64,000 nt of DNA from the NCBI RefSeq assembly GCF_000812465.1, contig NZ_JWMA01000034.1, positions 1 through 64,000 of the forward strand, written 5' to 3'. This stretch comes from Cupriavidus sp. IDO. GTDB taxonomy: Bacteria; Pseudomonadota; Gammaproteobacteria; Burkholderiales; Burkholderiaceae. Numbering within the stretch: the first letter of the stretch is position 1; each line of letters starts with the position of its first letter. The notes under the pieces were generated by a model. That model saw only the letters and a list, made by a program, of their open reading frames with translations, was not told the origin of the DNA and searched no databases. Below are positions 28,669 to 37,976 of the stretch, piece by piece. The position numbers were made by a program, and so were the translations under genes.

Positions 28669-29810
28669 AAGCCGGACGCTTCGCTTTCTCCCTCCAGCGC
28701 TGGTGGAGCATCGTGCTGAAGGAGTTCCTGCAACTGCGGCGCGACCGCGTCACCTTCGGCATGATCGTGGGGCTGCCGATCATGCAGCTGCTGTTGTTCG
28801 GCTTCGCCATCAACACCGACCCGCGCCATCTGCCGACCGCGGTCATCGCCGCCGACCAGAGCGAGTTCACGCGGACCTTCGTGGCAAGCCTGGAGAATTC
28901 GACCTACTTCAAGCTGGTCGGCACGCTGCCCGACGAAGCCGCCGGCCGCGAGGCGCTGATGAAGGGCAATGTGCAGTTCGTCGTCAGCATTCCGCCAGAC
29001 TTCACGCGCCGCTTGCTGCGCGGCGAACGCCCTGCCTTGCTGGTGGAAGCCGATGCCACCGATCCGTCCGCTACCGGCGCCGCCATCGCCGCGCTGTCGC
29101 AGCTGCCATTCACCGTAGCCAGCCAGGACCTGAAGGGATCGCTGGCGCCGCTGGCCGGCGGCAAGCCGCCGTTCGACGTGCAGGTGCAGCGGCTCTACAA
29201 CCCGGAGGGCATTACGCAGTACAACATCATCCCCGGGCTGATGGGCGTGATCCTGTCGATGACGATGGTGATGATGACCGGCCTGGCCATGACGCGCGAA
29301 CGCGAGCGGGGCACCATGGAAAACCTGCTGGCCACGCCGGTGCGGCCCATCGAGGTCATGACCGGCAAGATCGTCCCGTACATCTTCATCGGGCTGGTCC
29401 AGTCGACCATCGTGCTGCTGGCCGCGCGCTGGGTGTTCAGCGTGCCGTTCTTCGGCTCGGTGCTGGCGGTCTACCTCGCCGCGTTGCTGTTCATTGCCGC
29501 CAACCTGACGGTGGGTATCACGCTCTCCTCGCTGGCGCAGAACCAGTTGCAGGCGATGCAGCTTACCTTCTTCTACTTCCTGCCGAACATCCTGCTGTCC
29601 GGCTTCATGTTCCCGTTTGCCGGGATGCCAGGCTGGGCGCAGGCGATCGGCAACATCCTGCCGATGACCTATTTCCACCGCATGGTGCGCGGCATCCTGC
29701 TCAAGGGCAACGGCTGGACCGAGCTGTGGCCGAACGTCTGGCCGATGGCGCTGTTCATTGCCATCGTCATGACCATCGCGGTGCGTTTCTACCGCCGCAC
29801 GCTGGACTGA
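28665..29810 (+). CDS. ABC exporter permease (ABC-2, YbhR/YhhJ-like)
   Basis: 381 residues, ATG overlapping the ATPase stop (ATGA). One N-terminal transmembrane helix (about 30-50), a large periplasmic domain (about 55-180), and five C-terminal helices with the ABC-2 motifs RERERGTMENLLATPVRP and LSGFMFPFAGMP. There is a single permease, unlike ybhS-ybhR, so a homodimer is likely. Substrate probably a drug, solvent or lipid-like compound; not predictable. Confidence 0.94.
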   Translation: MKAGRFAFSLQRWWSIVLKEFLQLRRDRVTFGMIVGLPIMQLLLFGFAINTDPRHLPTAVIAADQSEFTRTFVASLENSTYFKLVGTLPDEAAGREALMKGNVQFVVSIPPDFTRRLLRGERPALLVEADATDPSATGAAIAALSQLPFTVASQDLKGSLAPLAGGKPPFDVQVQRLYNPEGITQYNIIPGLMGVILSMTMVMMTGLAMTRERERGTMENLLATPVRPIEVMTGKIVPYIFIGLVQSTIVLLAARWVFSVPFFGSVLAVYLAALLFIAANLTVGITLSSLAQNQLQAMQLTFFYFLPNILLSGFMFPFAGMPGWAQAIGNILPMTYFHRMVRGILLKGNGWTELWPNVWPMALFIAIVMTIAVRFYRRTLD

Positions 29811-29821
29811 AGGAGCCTGCG

Positions 29822-31327
29822 ATGCATTCGTCCCGCATCCCCGTCGCCATCGGGGCGCTGCTTTCGGCGCTGTTCGCCGCGCTCCTGGCCGGCTGCGCGG
29901 TTGGCCCGAATTTCCACTCGCCCGAGCCGCCCGCCGATGCCGGCTATGTACCCGGTCCGCAGCCGCAATCGACCGTCGCCAGCGACATGCCCGGCAACCT
30001 GCCGCACGGACAGGCGCAGACGCTGGCAAGCGGCACCGACGTGCCCGCGCAGTGGTGGACCCTGTTCCGCAGCCAGCCGCTCGACGACACCATCCGCGCC
30101 GCGCTGGCCGACAGCCTCACACTCGCGCAGGCGCGCGCCAGGCTGCGCGAGGCGCAGCAAAACCTGTCGGCACGCACCGGCGCCACGCGCTGGCCAACGG
30201 TCGACGCCAAGCTCAATGCCACGCGCCAACAGGTCGATTTCCAGTCGCTAGGCATCTCCGCCATCCCCAGCCCCGGCCCGTTCACGCTGTATGGTGCCAC
30301 CGTGCAGATCTCATACGTGCTTGACCTGTTCGGCGGCCAGCGGCGCGAGCTGGAAGGGCTGCAGGCCGCCGTGGACTATCAGCGCTATGAACTTGAAGCG
30401 GCCCGCCTCTCGCTGGCTGCCAACGTCGCCACGGCAGCGATTCGCGAGGCCGGATTGCGTGCCCAGCTGGCCGACACGGCAGCCATCGCCGACTCGCAAC
30501 TGCGGCAGCTCGGCATTGCCGAAGAACGCCTGCGCGCGGGCGGCGTGGCGCAGGTCGATGTGCAGCGCCAGCGCTCCGAGCTGGCACAGACGCAGGCGCT
30601 GATCCCCGGGCTCCGGCAGCAGATCGAAGCAACCCGCCACCAGCTTGCGGTCTACGTCGGGAAGTCGCCCGCAGCCGCCGAGCTGCCCGAATTCCGCCTG
30701 GAAGACCTGCAACTTCCCGATACGCTGCCGGTCAGCCTGCCGTCCACGCTCGCCCGGCGCCGCCCGGACATCCGCGCGGCCGAGGCGCTGCTGCACCAGG
30801 CATCGGCCAACATCGGGGTGGCCACCGCCAATCTGTATCCGCAGATCACGCTGAGTGCCGGCGGCGGCACGCAGGCGACGGCGGCACGTGACCTGTTCAA
30901 CAGCCTCAATGTCTGGAGCCTTGCGGCAGGACTGGTGCAACCGGTGTTCCACGGCGGCGAGCTGCTGGCGCGCAAGCGTGCGGCCGAGGCGGCGTACGAG
31001 CAGTCGTTGGCCGCCTATCAGCAGGCAGTCCTGCAGGGACTGCAGAACGTTGCCGATACCCTGCGCGCACTGGAAGCCGATGCCGCCACGCTGCGCGCGC
31101 GCGCCGACAATGCGCGCCAGGCGCGGGCCACGCTGGCCATCGTGTCGGAGCAATACCGGCTGGGCGGCGTCAGCCAGCTGACAGTGCTCGATGCCGAGCG
31201 GCAATCACGGCAGGCATCGCTCGATCTCTCGCAGGCGACCGCGAGCCGGCTGGCGGATTCGGCCGCGCTGTTGCAGGCCTTGGGCGGAGGCTGGTGGCAG
31301 GAAGACCCGCCGGTCAGCGCCCGATGA
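29822..31327 (+). CDS. NodT-family outer membrane efflux lipoprotein (TolC-like)
   Basis: 501 residues, ATG with AGGAG upstream. Lipobox LAGC with Cys25 and the NodT hallmark CAVGPNF. Two repeats of long amphipathic helices follow, with LARRRPDIRAAEALLHQASA and IGVATANLYPQI. It forms the outer membrane tunnel of the exporter encoded by the three preceding genes. Its last 14 bp overlap the end of the convergent aminotransferase gene. Confidence 0.94.
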   Translation: MHSSRIPVAIGALLSALFAALLAGCAVGPNFHSPEPPADAGYVPGPQPQSTVASDMPGNLPHGQAQTLASGTDVPAQWWTLFRSQPLDDTIRAALADSLTLAQARARLREAQQNLSARTGATRWPTVDAKLNATRQQVDFQSLGISAIPSPGPFTLYGATVQISYVLDLFGGQRRELEGLQAAVDYQRYELEAARLSLAANVATAAIREAGLRAQLADTAAIADSQLRQLGIAEERLRAGGVAQVDVQRQRSELAQTQALIPGLRQQIEATRHQLAVYVGKSPAAAELPEFRLEDLQLPDTLPVSLPSTLARRRPDIRAAEALLHQASANIGVATANLYPQITLSAGGGTQATAARDLFNSLNVWSLAAGLVQPVFHGGELLARKRAAEAAYEQSLAAYQQAVLQGLQNVADTLRALEADAATLRARADNARQARATLAIVSEQYRLGGVSQLTVLDAERQSRQASLDLSQATASRLADSAALLQALGGGWWQEDPPVSAR

Positions 31328-32534
31328 ATTCGCGCAGCCGGCGCACACCCTCGTCCAGCCGCGCCGGATCGCAGGCATAACACCAGCGCACAAAGCCCTC
31401 TCCTTCATCGCCGAACGCGCTGCCGGGCGCCAGCCCGAGCCCCGCTTCGCGCACCAGCTGCTTGCACAGCGCCAGGCTGTCGGCCGCCCCAGGCAGGCGG
31501 AAGAACACGTACATGGCGCCTTCCGGTGCGTGAGCGTCAACGCCGGGCAACGCGGACAGCGCGCCGACGAGGTGGTCGCGCGCGGCACGCAGCCGCTGCA
31601 CCAGCGCGCGCGTGAAGGTCTCGCCTTCACGCACCGCCGCCAGGCCGGCTTCCTGCACGAACGATGGCGCGCAGGAGGTGTTGTATTCGATCAGCTTGCC
31701 GAGATCATCGGTCATCGATGACGGCAGCACCATCCAGCCCAGCCGCCAGCCCGTCATCAGCCATGCCTTGGAGAAGGAGTTGACGTGGATGACGCGCTCT
31801 TCGCGCGAAGCGATATCGAGAAAGGACGGTGCGGGATGGCTCCCCCCACCACCGGCACCGGCAGCCTCGTCACCGTAGTAGAGGCGCTCGTAGACCTCGT
31901 CCGCAATGATCCAGATACCATGGCGGCGGCAATGGTCCAGCACGGCCAGTTGCGCGGCGCGGGGCATCACCCAGCCGGTGGGATTGTTGGGCGAATTGAC
32001 CATCAGCGCCCGCGTGCCAGGCGTCAGCGCCGCCAGCAGCTTGTCGACATCGAGCACCCAGCCGTGCGGGCCGTAGTCGAGCGAGACGGTTTCCACGGCG
32101 GCACCGAGTATCTTCGGAATCTCGACCAGGTTCGGCCACAGCGGCGTCACCGCCACCACCCGGTCGCCCGGGCCGGTCACGAGCTGCGCCGCGAGCATCA
32201 GGGCATTCACGCCCGCGCTGGTGACCGCGACGTTATCCACGAGCGTGGTGCCGTGCAAGGCGCTGGCATAGTCCGCCAGTGCACTGCGCAGCGGCGCAAT
32301 GCCCAGGTTGTGTGTATAGAACGTGGCCCCGTTCGCCAACGCTTCCGCCGCCGCTTCACGAATGAAATCCGGCGTGGCCTGGTCGGACTCGCCGAACCAG
32401 AACGGCAGCACATCAGGCAGGCCGATGCCGGCGTTGGCGACTTCACGGATGCGGGAGGCCCGGAGGTGGCGGACGGTGTCGCGGGCGAGGGGAGGTGCCG
32501 GGTTCGGTGGCTGGGGGCTCGGGCTGGCGGGCAT
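31314..32534 (-). CDS. Class I/II PLP-dependent aminotransferase
   Basis: 406 residues from the ATG at 32532-32534, with AGGAG upstream; a longer frame begins at 32675 but adds an unlike, Ala/Cys-rich stretch. The PLP lysine is Lys256 in NSFSKAWLMTGWRLGW, with NSPNNPTGWVMP and the Asp of IIADEVYERLYYG. It is like aspartate/aromatic aminotransferases; the amino acid is unknown. A short Gly-rich insertion (AAGAGGGGSH) follows the DEVYE motif. It is transcribed toward the exporter operon. Confidence 0.92.
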   Translation of the reverse strand: MPASPSPQPPNPAPPLARDTVRHLRASRIREVANAGIGLPDVLPFWFGESDQATPDFIREAAAEALANGATFYTHNLGIAPLRSALADYASALHGTTLVDNVAVTSAGVNALMLAAQLVTGPGDRVVAVTPLWPNLVEIPKILGAAVETVSLDYGPHGWVLDVDKLLAALTPGTRALMVNSPNNPTGWVMPRAAQLAVLDHCRRHGIWIIADEVYERLYYGDEAAGAGGGGSHPAPSFLDIASREERVIHVNSFSKAWLMTGWRLGWMVLPSSMTDDLGKLIEYNTSCAPSFVQEAGLAAVREGETFTRALVQRLRAARDHLVGALSALPGVDAHAPEGAMYVFFRLPGAADSLALCKQLVREAGLGLAPGSAFGDEGEGFVRWCYACDPARLDEGVRRLREFIGR

Positions 32535-32616
32535 GGGGGCTCCTGCGGTGCACGGTGGAACACAAAGCGTAGCGCAAAGCGACGCAGCGCGCCGGCACGG
32601 CGCCTCCGTTGGCGCG

Positions 32617-32979
32617 CTACCTGCGGGGGCCGTAGAGGCCTGTGCCGCCGGGCTGGTATGACGTACCGGCACCATCGTCCTGAGGCACGCCTGCCGGCTT
32701 CAGCCTGAGCCCGAAGCCGCCTTGCGCCTGCCCGTCTGGGCCTGGCCGCAACGCATACTGGTCTGAGCGAGAGGTGCGCGCGGGCTGTGCCGGGGATGCC
32801 GCAGGATTGCTGGCGCCCTGGCTCGCGCCAGGCCGTGCGGCCGGCGCTGCACTCGCGTGCCATGTGAGCAGCAACAAGAGAAGGGGGACAACCAATCTGA
32901 GGATCACGGGACGCACCACGGCCGCGAACGAGCCACGAAACCCGTATTGTGGCAGGCGCCCGAAGGCGCCGCCAGCCAA
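32617..32979 (-). CDS. Small secreted protein at the end of the pilus operon
   Basis: Up to 120 residues; the frame opens with TTG, and GTG codons at 32919, 32916 or 32907 are equally plausible starts, none with a clear Shine-Dalgarno. A very hydrophobic leucine run (about residues 27-42) ending ASA is a signal peptide; the rest is rich in Pro, Gly and Gln with GFGLRLKPAG and ends GTGLYGPRR. I do not recognise a family. It follows pilY1 by about 20 bp on the same strand, so a role with the pilus tip proteins is possible. Confidence 0.5.
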   Translation of the reverse strand: MAGGAFGRLPQYGFRGSFAAVVRPVILRLVVPLLLLLLTWHASAAPAARPGASQGASNPAASPAQPARTSRSDQYALRPGPDGQAQGGFGLRLKPAGVPQDDGAGTSYQPGGTGLYGPRR

Positions 32980-32997
32980 TCCACGCGCAAGAGGATG

Positions 32998-35900
32998 CTA
33001 CTTGTCGATCTGCGAGTACCAGTAAAGCCGCTTGCGCTTGCCGACACCGGCGGGCACGATCTTCTGCCCGCCAAGCGGTGAAGTATTGTTGCCGCCTCCG
33101 GGTCCGGTCTGGCTGCCGCCCCCGATCAGGACCCCGACATTGCTCGTGATACCCGTCGACCCATCCTTCACAGAAACGATTCCGAACACCGGTGACGGCG
33201 GCAGGCCGCCACCATCGAACGTCACATACCGATTGGCATTCTGCCCAAGCCCGGTCAGGAACGAAATGGAATAGCCGCGCGCGACGCCCAGATCGGGATA
33301 GCATGCGCCCGGTTTCGGCACGGAAGGCGAATTGGTGCCAAAGTACGTATAGCCGGCCACCGTCAGCGGCGCATTGACAACCTTCTCGCCGGCCCCGAGT
33401 GTCAGGTAGAAGCCCTTCTGGCTGGTCGAATCCACATACTTGGTGCTCGTTGCATCCGTCAGGCTGCTTTCGGTCAGCGCAACCCAAGTCGATGGCAGCC
33501 CTCCGGTCAGCGTGGTGTCCTTGACCATGTAGAACCGGTTGACGACGTTGTAACCGAGGCCGGCCGTGGTTGACGTGGTGTAGAGCGGATGCTCGCGGTC
33601 GCCGGTTCCCATCATGATGGCGTCGAAGTTGGCAGTGGAAACCACATCCGGCGGATAGAGGAACTTGCGCGCATTGTTGGTGCCGGCCGCGCCCCCGAGC
33701 GATGCCAGCTTGACCAGGGTCCAGTTCGCTGGCGCCGTGCCGCCGCTGGTTTCGAAATCGGCGCGCCAGACATTGCCGCCGACGTCGCCGACGTAGGCCT
33801 TGTCGATATAGCCGTCGCCATTGCGATCGACGACCGCCACATCGGAAGGAATCGCGCGTGCCAGTCCGGCCGGACTGGCGCACACTGCGCTGGTCAGGCC
33901 GGTGCAGTCGGCCAGCCGGGCCCACACCACGCTGCCTGTCAAGGCATCAAGCACGATCATCCCGCGTCCCTGCGAGTTCGTGCCCGGTGCCGGGTCGCTG
34001 TCTTCGGCGGGATCATAGCCGGCACCCATGATGAGCACCGGGTTGGTGTTGCCCTTCACGCGGATGACGCGTGGCTGCGACCAGGTCTGTCCAAGCTCCG
34101 CGATCTGCGTATTGGTGGTGGACCACAGGAATTGCGGGTTGACCGGGTCGGTCACGTCTATTGCGTAGATCAGGCGGCCGCCGCGGCGCGCGGTGATGTA
34201 GAGCACCACGCGCGGATGGAGCGGGTCGCGCAGATCCTGATAAACCGTCGTCGTGCCATCGAAGAAGTAATCACGCGGCGTGGCACCAATGCCTGCAGGC
34301 GTGCCTGACAGCTGTATTTCCGGCGTATTGGTATAGATCCGGCTCAGCTTGCCGTAGAACTCCGGCGGCACGAATCCCCACAGCTCGCCGCCCGGACGCA
34401 CGCCGCCGATGCCGCTGGTCTGGTTGCCGTTGATCGCATGAAACACGCCATCGTTCGCCCCATAGAAGACCACCACATTGGTCGAGCCGCCGTAATTGAC
34501 CACCACGGGCCGCGAATGCAGCACGTCGCCATGGATCGAAGGCCGGACGGTCACCGTCCCTCCCGGCCCCTGCTCTGCTTCCTTGCCTACCGGGCTGGTA
34601 GAGGTGCTGGTTGAGCCCGAACCGCTGGAGCCCTTGCCGGACGAACCCGAGCCTGAACTCGAAGATGCTGCGATCGTCGCATAGACGTCCGTGCCGCGCA
34701 CCCAGTTGATCAGGTTGTTGACGTCTGCGGCCGTGCTCTTCAACGCAGCCACCCCGGCTGTACCGGTCAGCCACGTGTTCTTGGTATCGAAAGATACCAG
34801 TGCGGTGTTCGACGCGCACGCCCCACTGGCGCAAGTCAGGAGGCGGCGGGTAGTCTGGTCGGTCAGGTACTGCGCCCGCAGCATCTCGCCAGCTCCACCC
34901 TTTTCAACGATTTCACCATCCGCCAGGTCCAGCGCGCCCGAGGCACCGGACTGGCTGTTTATCCAGAAGCCTGTCGCTGGCCAGCCCGGCACCGCTCCTG
35001 TGCCATATCCGGCCGTGCCGAATGCCAATGGCGGTTCGGCACTCCAGTAGCTCTTGGCGTTCGGCGAGATAAAGCCAGTGCCGGCATTGCTGATGGCGCT
35101 TTGCTGATTCGGACCGGCGGGGCTGGAATCCAGCAGCACGATCTCGCCTTTGCTGTCGTAGCCAAGCTTGTACTGCTTGAGGTTGCCGACCCAGCGCGGC
35201 GCTGCCGACGCATCCGGGCGGAACATGCCGATATAGACCTGGTTCAGGTAGGTACCCTGGCTGTTGACGCTGACCGGCAGGCTGACGGAGGCAAACACAT
35301 TGTTGACAGCCTGCATCTCGTTGAAGATCTCGAGCAGCGCGTCGGTCAACGCAGTGACATCCCCGAGCTTGACGACATAACTCTTGCCGCCGCCGTTGTT
35401 GGCCATGCTCCCGACGAAGTTCACATAGTCAGGGTTGTTGCCGTCAGTGACGGCGATCGTGTAGGTGATGACGTTCTGGTTGTTCACCTGGCTGCTGTTA
35501 ACGTCGGTCTGGTACATGAACCGCGCCCACTCATCGCCCCAGTTGCTCTGGTACTGGTTGGCCTGTTTGGTCCCCGGCGGAATCGGAATCGTGATCTGCT
35601 GCTGCTGCGCTGACGTAGCGCCGGCGGCCACCAGCGCATTGATCGGGTTCTGGCCAGTGTCCTGCGGCTTGCCGTTGTTGACGGCGTTGGCAATATAGAT
35701 GACGAAGTTGCGCTGGCAGGGATTGGTGATCGGCGAGGTGTACGTGGTGCCGGACAAGCCGGTCTTGCCGGCGAAGAAAGCCCAGGCCTCCTGCATGCCG
35801 CCGCCGACCTGGGAGTTGTTCGAGTTGTCCCGCTGGCGGTCAATCGTCTTGATGTAGTTCAGCATGTTGGTCGCGCCAGTGCTGTCCATCAGCGGCAGGG

Positions 35901-36309
35901 CCGGCGGCGGTGGCGGCGACGGCGGCGATGCGGCCGGGAACTTGAACTGCCCGCCGACGTTGGTGCCGGTACCGAACATCATCAACCCGAGATTGAGGTT
36001 CCCTAGCAGCGTCGGGCTGTTCGCCAGCGAGGTCACCGCGTTGAACAACGCACACTGTTCCGCGCCGACATCGGTGCCTGCATTGTTGGCCGATACGACG
36101 CCAGAAGTGTTGCAGGTAAAGCTGGCGCTCGCGTCCCAGGTGGAGGCATTGTCGAGCAACAGCAGGACATTCGGCTTGGTTCCCGCATTGGTCTGCAAGC
36201 CGGTGAAGAGATCGATGTCCTCTGCCAGCGCGGCGCGGTTGCCGGTCAGGGTCAGTAGGGTGAGTGCGCATACAGCATAGCGGCGAAGGCGAAGGGCCTG
36301 GTTTTGCAT
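32998..36309 (-). CDS. pilY1: PilY1-like type IV pilus tip adhesin
   Basis: 1103 residues from the ATG at 36307-36309. Signal peptide 1-29 (cleavage ALA/ED). The VWA-like region starts PNVLLLLDNAST; the MIDAS position reads D53-N-A-S-T, degenerate against DxSxS. A Ser/Gly/Thr-rich linker lies at about 544-580. The C-terminal part is the PilY1 beta-propeller with VFYGANDGVFHAING and a calcium loop DRNGDGYID at 828-836. PilY1 sits at the pilus tip with the minor pilins and helps assembly, adhesion and surface sensing. Frame 36310-36396 is open but lies before the signal peptide. Confidence 0.95.
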   Translation of the reverse strand: MQNQALRLRRYAVCALTLLTLTGNRAALAEDIDLFTGLQTNAGTKPNVLLLLDNASTWDASASFTCNTSGVVSANNAGTDVGAEQCALFNAVTSLANSPTLLGNLNLGLMMFGTGTNVGGQFKFPAASPPSPPPPPALPLMDSTGATNMLNYIKTIDRQRDNSNNSQVGGGMQEAWAFFAGKTGLSGTTYTSPITNPCQRNFVIYIANAVNNGKPQDTGQNPINALVAAGATSAQQQQITIPIPPGTKQANQYQSNWGDEWARFMYQTDVNSSQVNNQNVITYTIAVTDGNNPDYVNFVGSMANNGGGKSYVVKLGDVTALTDALLEIFNEMQAVNNVFASVSLPVSVNSQGTYLNQVYIGMFRPDASAAPRWVGNLKQYKLGYDSKGEIVLLDSSPAGPNQQSAISNAGTGFISPNAKSYWSAEPPLAFGTAGYGTGAVPGWPATGFWINSQSGASGALDLADGEIVEKGGAGEMLRAQYLTDQTTRRLLTCASGACASNTALVSFDTKNTWLTGTAGVAALKSTAADVNNLINWVRGTDVYATIAASSSSGSGSSGKGSSGSGSTSTSTSPVGKEAEQGPGGTVTVRPSIHGDVLHSRPVVVNYGGSTNVVVFYGANDGVFHAINGNQTSGIGGVRPGGELWGFVPPEFYGKLSRIYTNTPEIQLSGTPAGIGATPRDYFFDGTTTVYQDLRDPLHPRVVLYITARRGGRLIYAIDVTDPVNPQFLWSTTNTQIAELGQTWSQPRVIRVKGNTNPVLIMGAGYDPAEDSDPAPGTNSQGRGMIVLDALTGSVVWARLADCTGLTSAVCASPAGLARAIPSDVAVVDRNGDGYIDKAYVGDVGGNVWRADFETSGGTAPANWTLVKLASLGGAAGTNNARKFLYPPDVVSTANFDAIMMGTGDREHPLYTTSTTAGLGYNVVNRFYMVKDTTLTGGLPSTWVALTESSLTDATSTKYVDSTSQKGFYLTLGAGEKVVNAPLTVAGYTYFGTNSPSVPKPGACYPDLGVARGYSISFLTGLGQNANRYVTFDGGGLPPSPVFGIVSVKDGSTGITSNVGVLIGGGSQTGPGGGNNTSPLGGQKIVPAGVGKRKRLYWYSQIDK

Positions 36310-36386
36310 GCTGGGTCCTGAAAAAATGTTAGTGCGGGCGATCTTCCGGGCGCGACGCCGCGGAGCAATCTGTTGAAGTCCGGCCC

Positions 36387-36932
36387 TCAAGGGCACACCG
36401 AGCCTGCCGGCATGCGCACGCCAATGCCCTGGTGTACCGTAACGGCGGCATTGGTTACCCCCGAATCATTCACCGTGGCAGCGACATCCCATTGCGTGGC
36501 ATTGCACAGGGAGTTGCCTGCGTCCTTGGTGGACGCGGTGATGATGCCGGTATTCTGGCTGCCGCTGCCAATAAAGCAGGAGACGTCACCGGCGTCGTTC
36601 AGGTCCAGTTGCGTGTTCTTGAGGGGCAACGCAGACGTACAGGCCGGCGCCGCCACCTGGGCGACATAGTCCGCCTTGCCATCCGCGTTCACGTCCACCG
36701 GCAGCGCCACCGCGGCTGAAGCCGGCGCAGAGGTGAAGTCATTGCTGATCACCTGCTCGATACTCTGCTGGGCCACATCACGCGCTTCCACCGTATGCTG
36801 CTGATTGGCTACCACCTTGACGTTGATCAGTCCCGAGTTGACGATGGCCAGCGCGATCAGCATGAACATGGCCAGGAAGATCAACGTGACGATCAGCGTC
36901 ACCCCGGCCTGCTTGTGGCGTGTTCGTTTCAC
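36387..36932 (-). CDS. pilX: PilX-like minor pilin
   Basis: 181 residues, GTG start placed directly after the pilW stop (TAAGTG). A basic leader MKRTRHKQAG is followed by the hydrophobic helix VTLIVTLIFLAMFMLIALAI. The usual Glu at position 5 of the mature pilin is a Val, as in PilX/GspK-type tip subunits. The C-terminal domain has four Cys (residues about 100, 122, 144, 180). It probably forms the tip complex with PilY1. Confidence 0.9.
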   Translation of the reverse strand: MKRTRHKQAGVTLIVTLIFLAMFMLIALAIVNSGLINVKVVANQQHTVEARDVAQQSIEQVISNDFTSAPASAAVALPVDVNADGKADYVAQVAAPACTSALPLKNTQLDLNDAGDVSCFIGSGSQNTGIITASTKDAGNSLCNATQWDVAATVNDSGVTNAAVTVHQGIGVRMPAGSVCP

Positions 36933-37976
36933 TTATTGCTCCCGTAGCCCGGCAACATTGACCAGCCGCGCAACCGCCGAGTAGACGTGACGCTTGTAGC
37001 CATCGTTGAAGGGACCGCTTGCCGTTGCGCGCCCAAGATCGTAGGTGCGGTTGTCGACCTGGCCGGCTGACAGTTGCAGGGTTCGCGCCAGCACGCTGAC
37101 ACGCAGCGTCGTGACATTGGCCCAGTTGTCCAGCGCCGTACTCCAGTCGTAGCCCGGCACGGCGGTGCAGGCCGCGGAATTGTTTGCGCCAGGGTCCGCC
37201 ACATAGCAGTCGGCCGAGCCGTTGTTGTCCAGGTCGACGCCGTACAGCACGTGCATGTCCTGGATGCCTTGTGTCAGCGAGCGGATCTGGAAGACGCCGT
37301 TGACCAGCTCCGCCATCTTGAGGGTGGGGATGCCATCGCCACCGTTGGTGCAGAGATCGCAGGGCGACAGGTAGAAGATGCGAACGACGGCCGGGCGCAG
37401 CGGCGCCGGCACGGTGGGGTCGCACGCCTTGGTCCGCAGGTTGAATGCGACCGCGCTGGCATCAAAGACAAAGGTCGCCCCATCGTCAGGACAGGCCGAT
37501 ACCTGCATGTACGGCACGCCTGTGGCGGCAGCAGCCACCGTGGTAGTGGAAACGCGGCGCATGACCACCACCTCGGAGGTGGCGGCCAGATCGGGCAGGC
37601 ATGGCGCGATCACGCCCGGCGCGTAGCCGGTCACGGCAAGCGGCAGGGTCACGGATGGCGACGCGGCAAAGCCCAGGGCCGCCGGCGAGGTTTCGCACGG
37701 TGCCGGCTGCGGCTGCGTAGGCTTGGCGCCCTTGGCGATGCCGCCGGATCCGAAAAAGCCCGCGAGCTCTGCGTCGCGGCGGATCAGGTCCAGCGCATAG
37801 CGGCCATTCTCGATCTGTTCGCTGGACTTGACGAACTCGGCTCGGGACACGCTGTTGGCAAAGTACAGACTGGCCAACGCCGTCAGCAGCAACAATCCGA
37901 GCGTGATACCGATCATCAGCTCGATCAGCGAGATGCCACGCTCGCGACGCAACAGCCTGTTACGCGCAGTGCTCAT
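36933..37976 (-). CDS. pilW: PilW-like minor pilin
   Basis: 347 residues. Prepilin leader MSTARNRLLRRERG, cleavage after Gly14, then ISLIELMIGITLGLLLLTAL with Glu19 (mature position 5). The long C-terminal domain has several Cys and is typical of PilW. Its start overlaps the pilV stop by 4 bp. It forms part of the tip-initiating complex. Confidence 0.93.
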   Translation of the reverse strand: MSTARNRLLRRERGISLIELMIGITLGLLLLTALASLYFANSVSRAEFVKSSEQIENGRYALDLIRRDAELAGFFGSGGIAKGAKPTQPQPAPCETSPAALGFAASPSVTLPLAVTGYAPGVIAPCLPDLAATSEVVVMRRVSTTTVAAAATGVPYMQVSACPDDGATFVFDASAVAFNLRTKACDPTVPAPLRPAVVRIFYLSPCDLCTNGGDGIPTLKMAELVNGVFQIRSLTQGIQDMHVLYGVDLDNNGSADCYVADPGANNSAACTAVPGYDWSTALDNWANVTTLRVSVLARTLQLSAGQVDNRTYDLGRATASGPFNDGYKRHVYSAVARLVNVAGLREQ

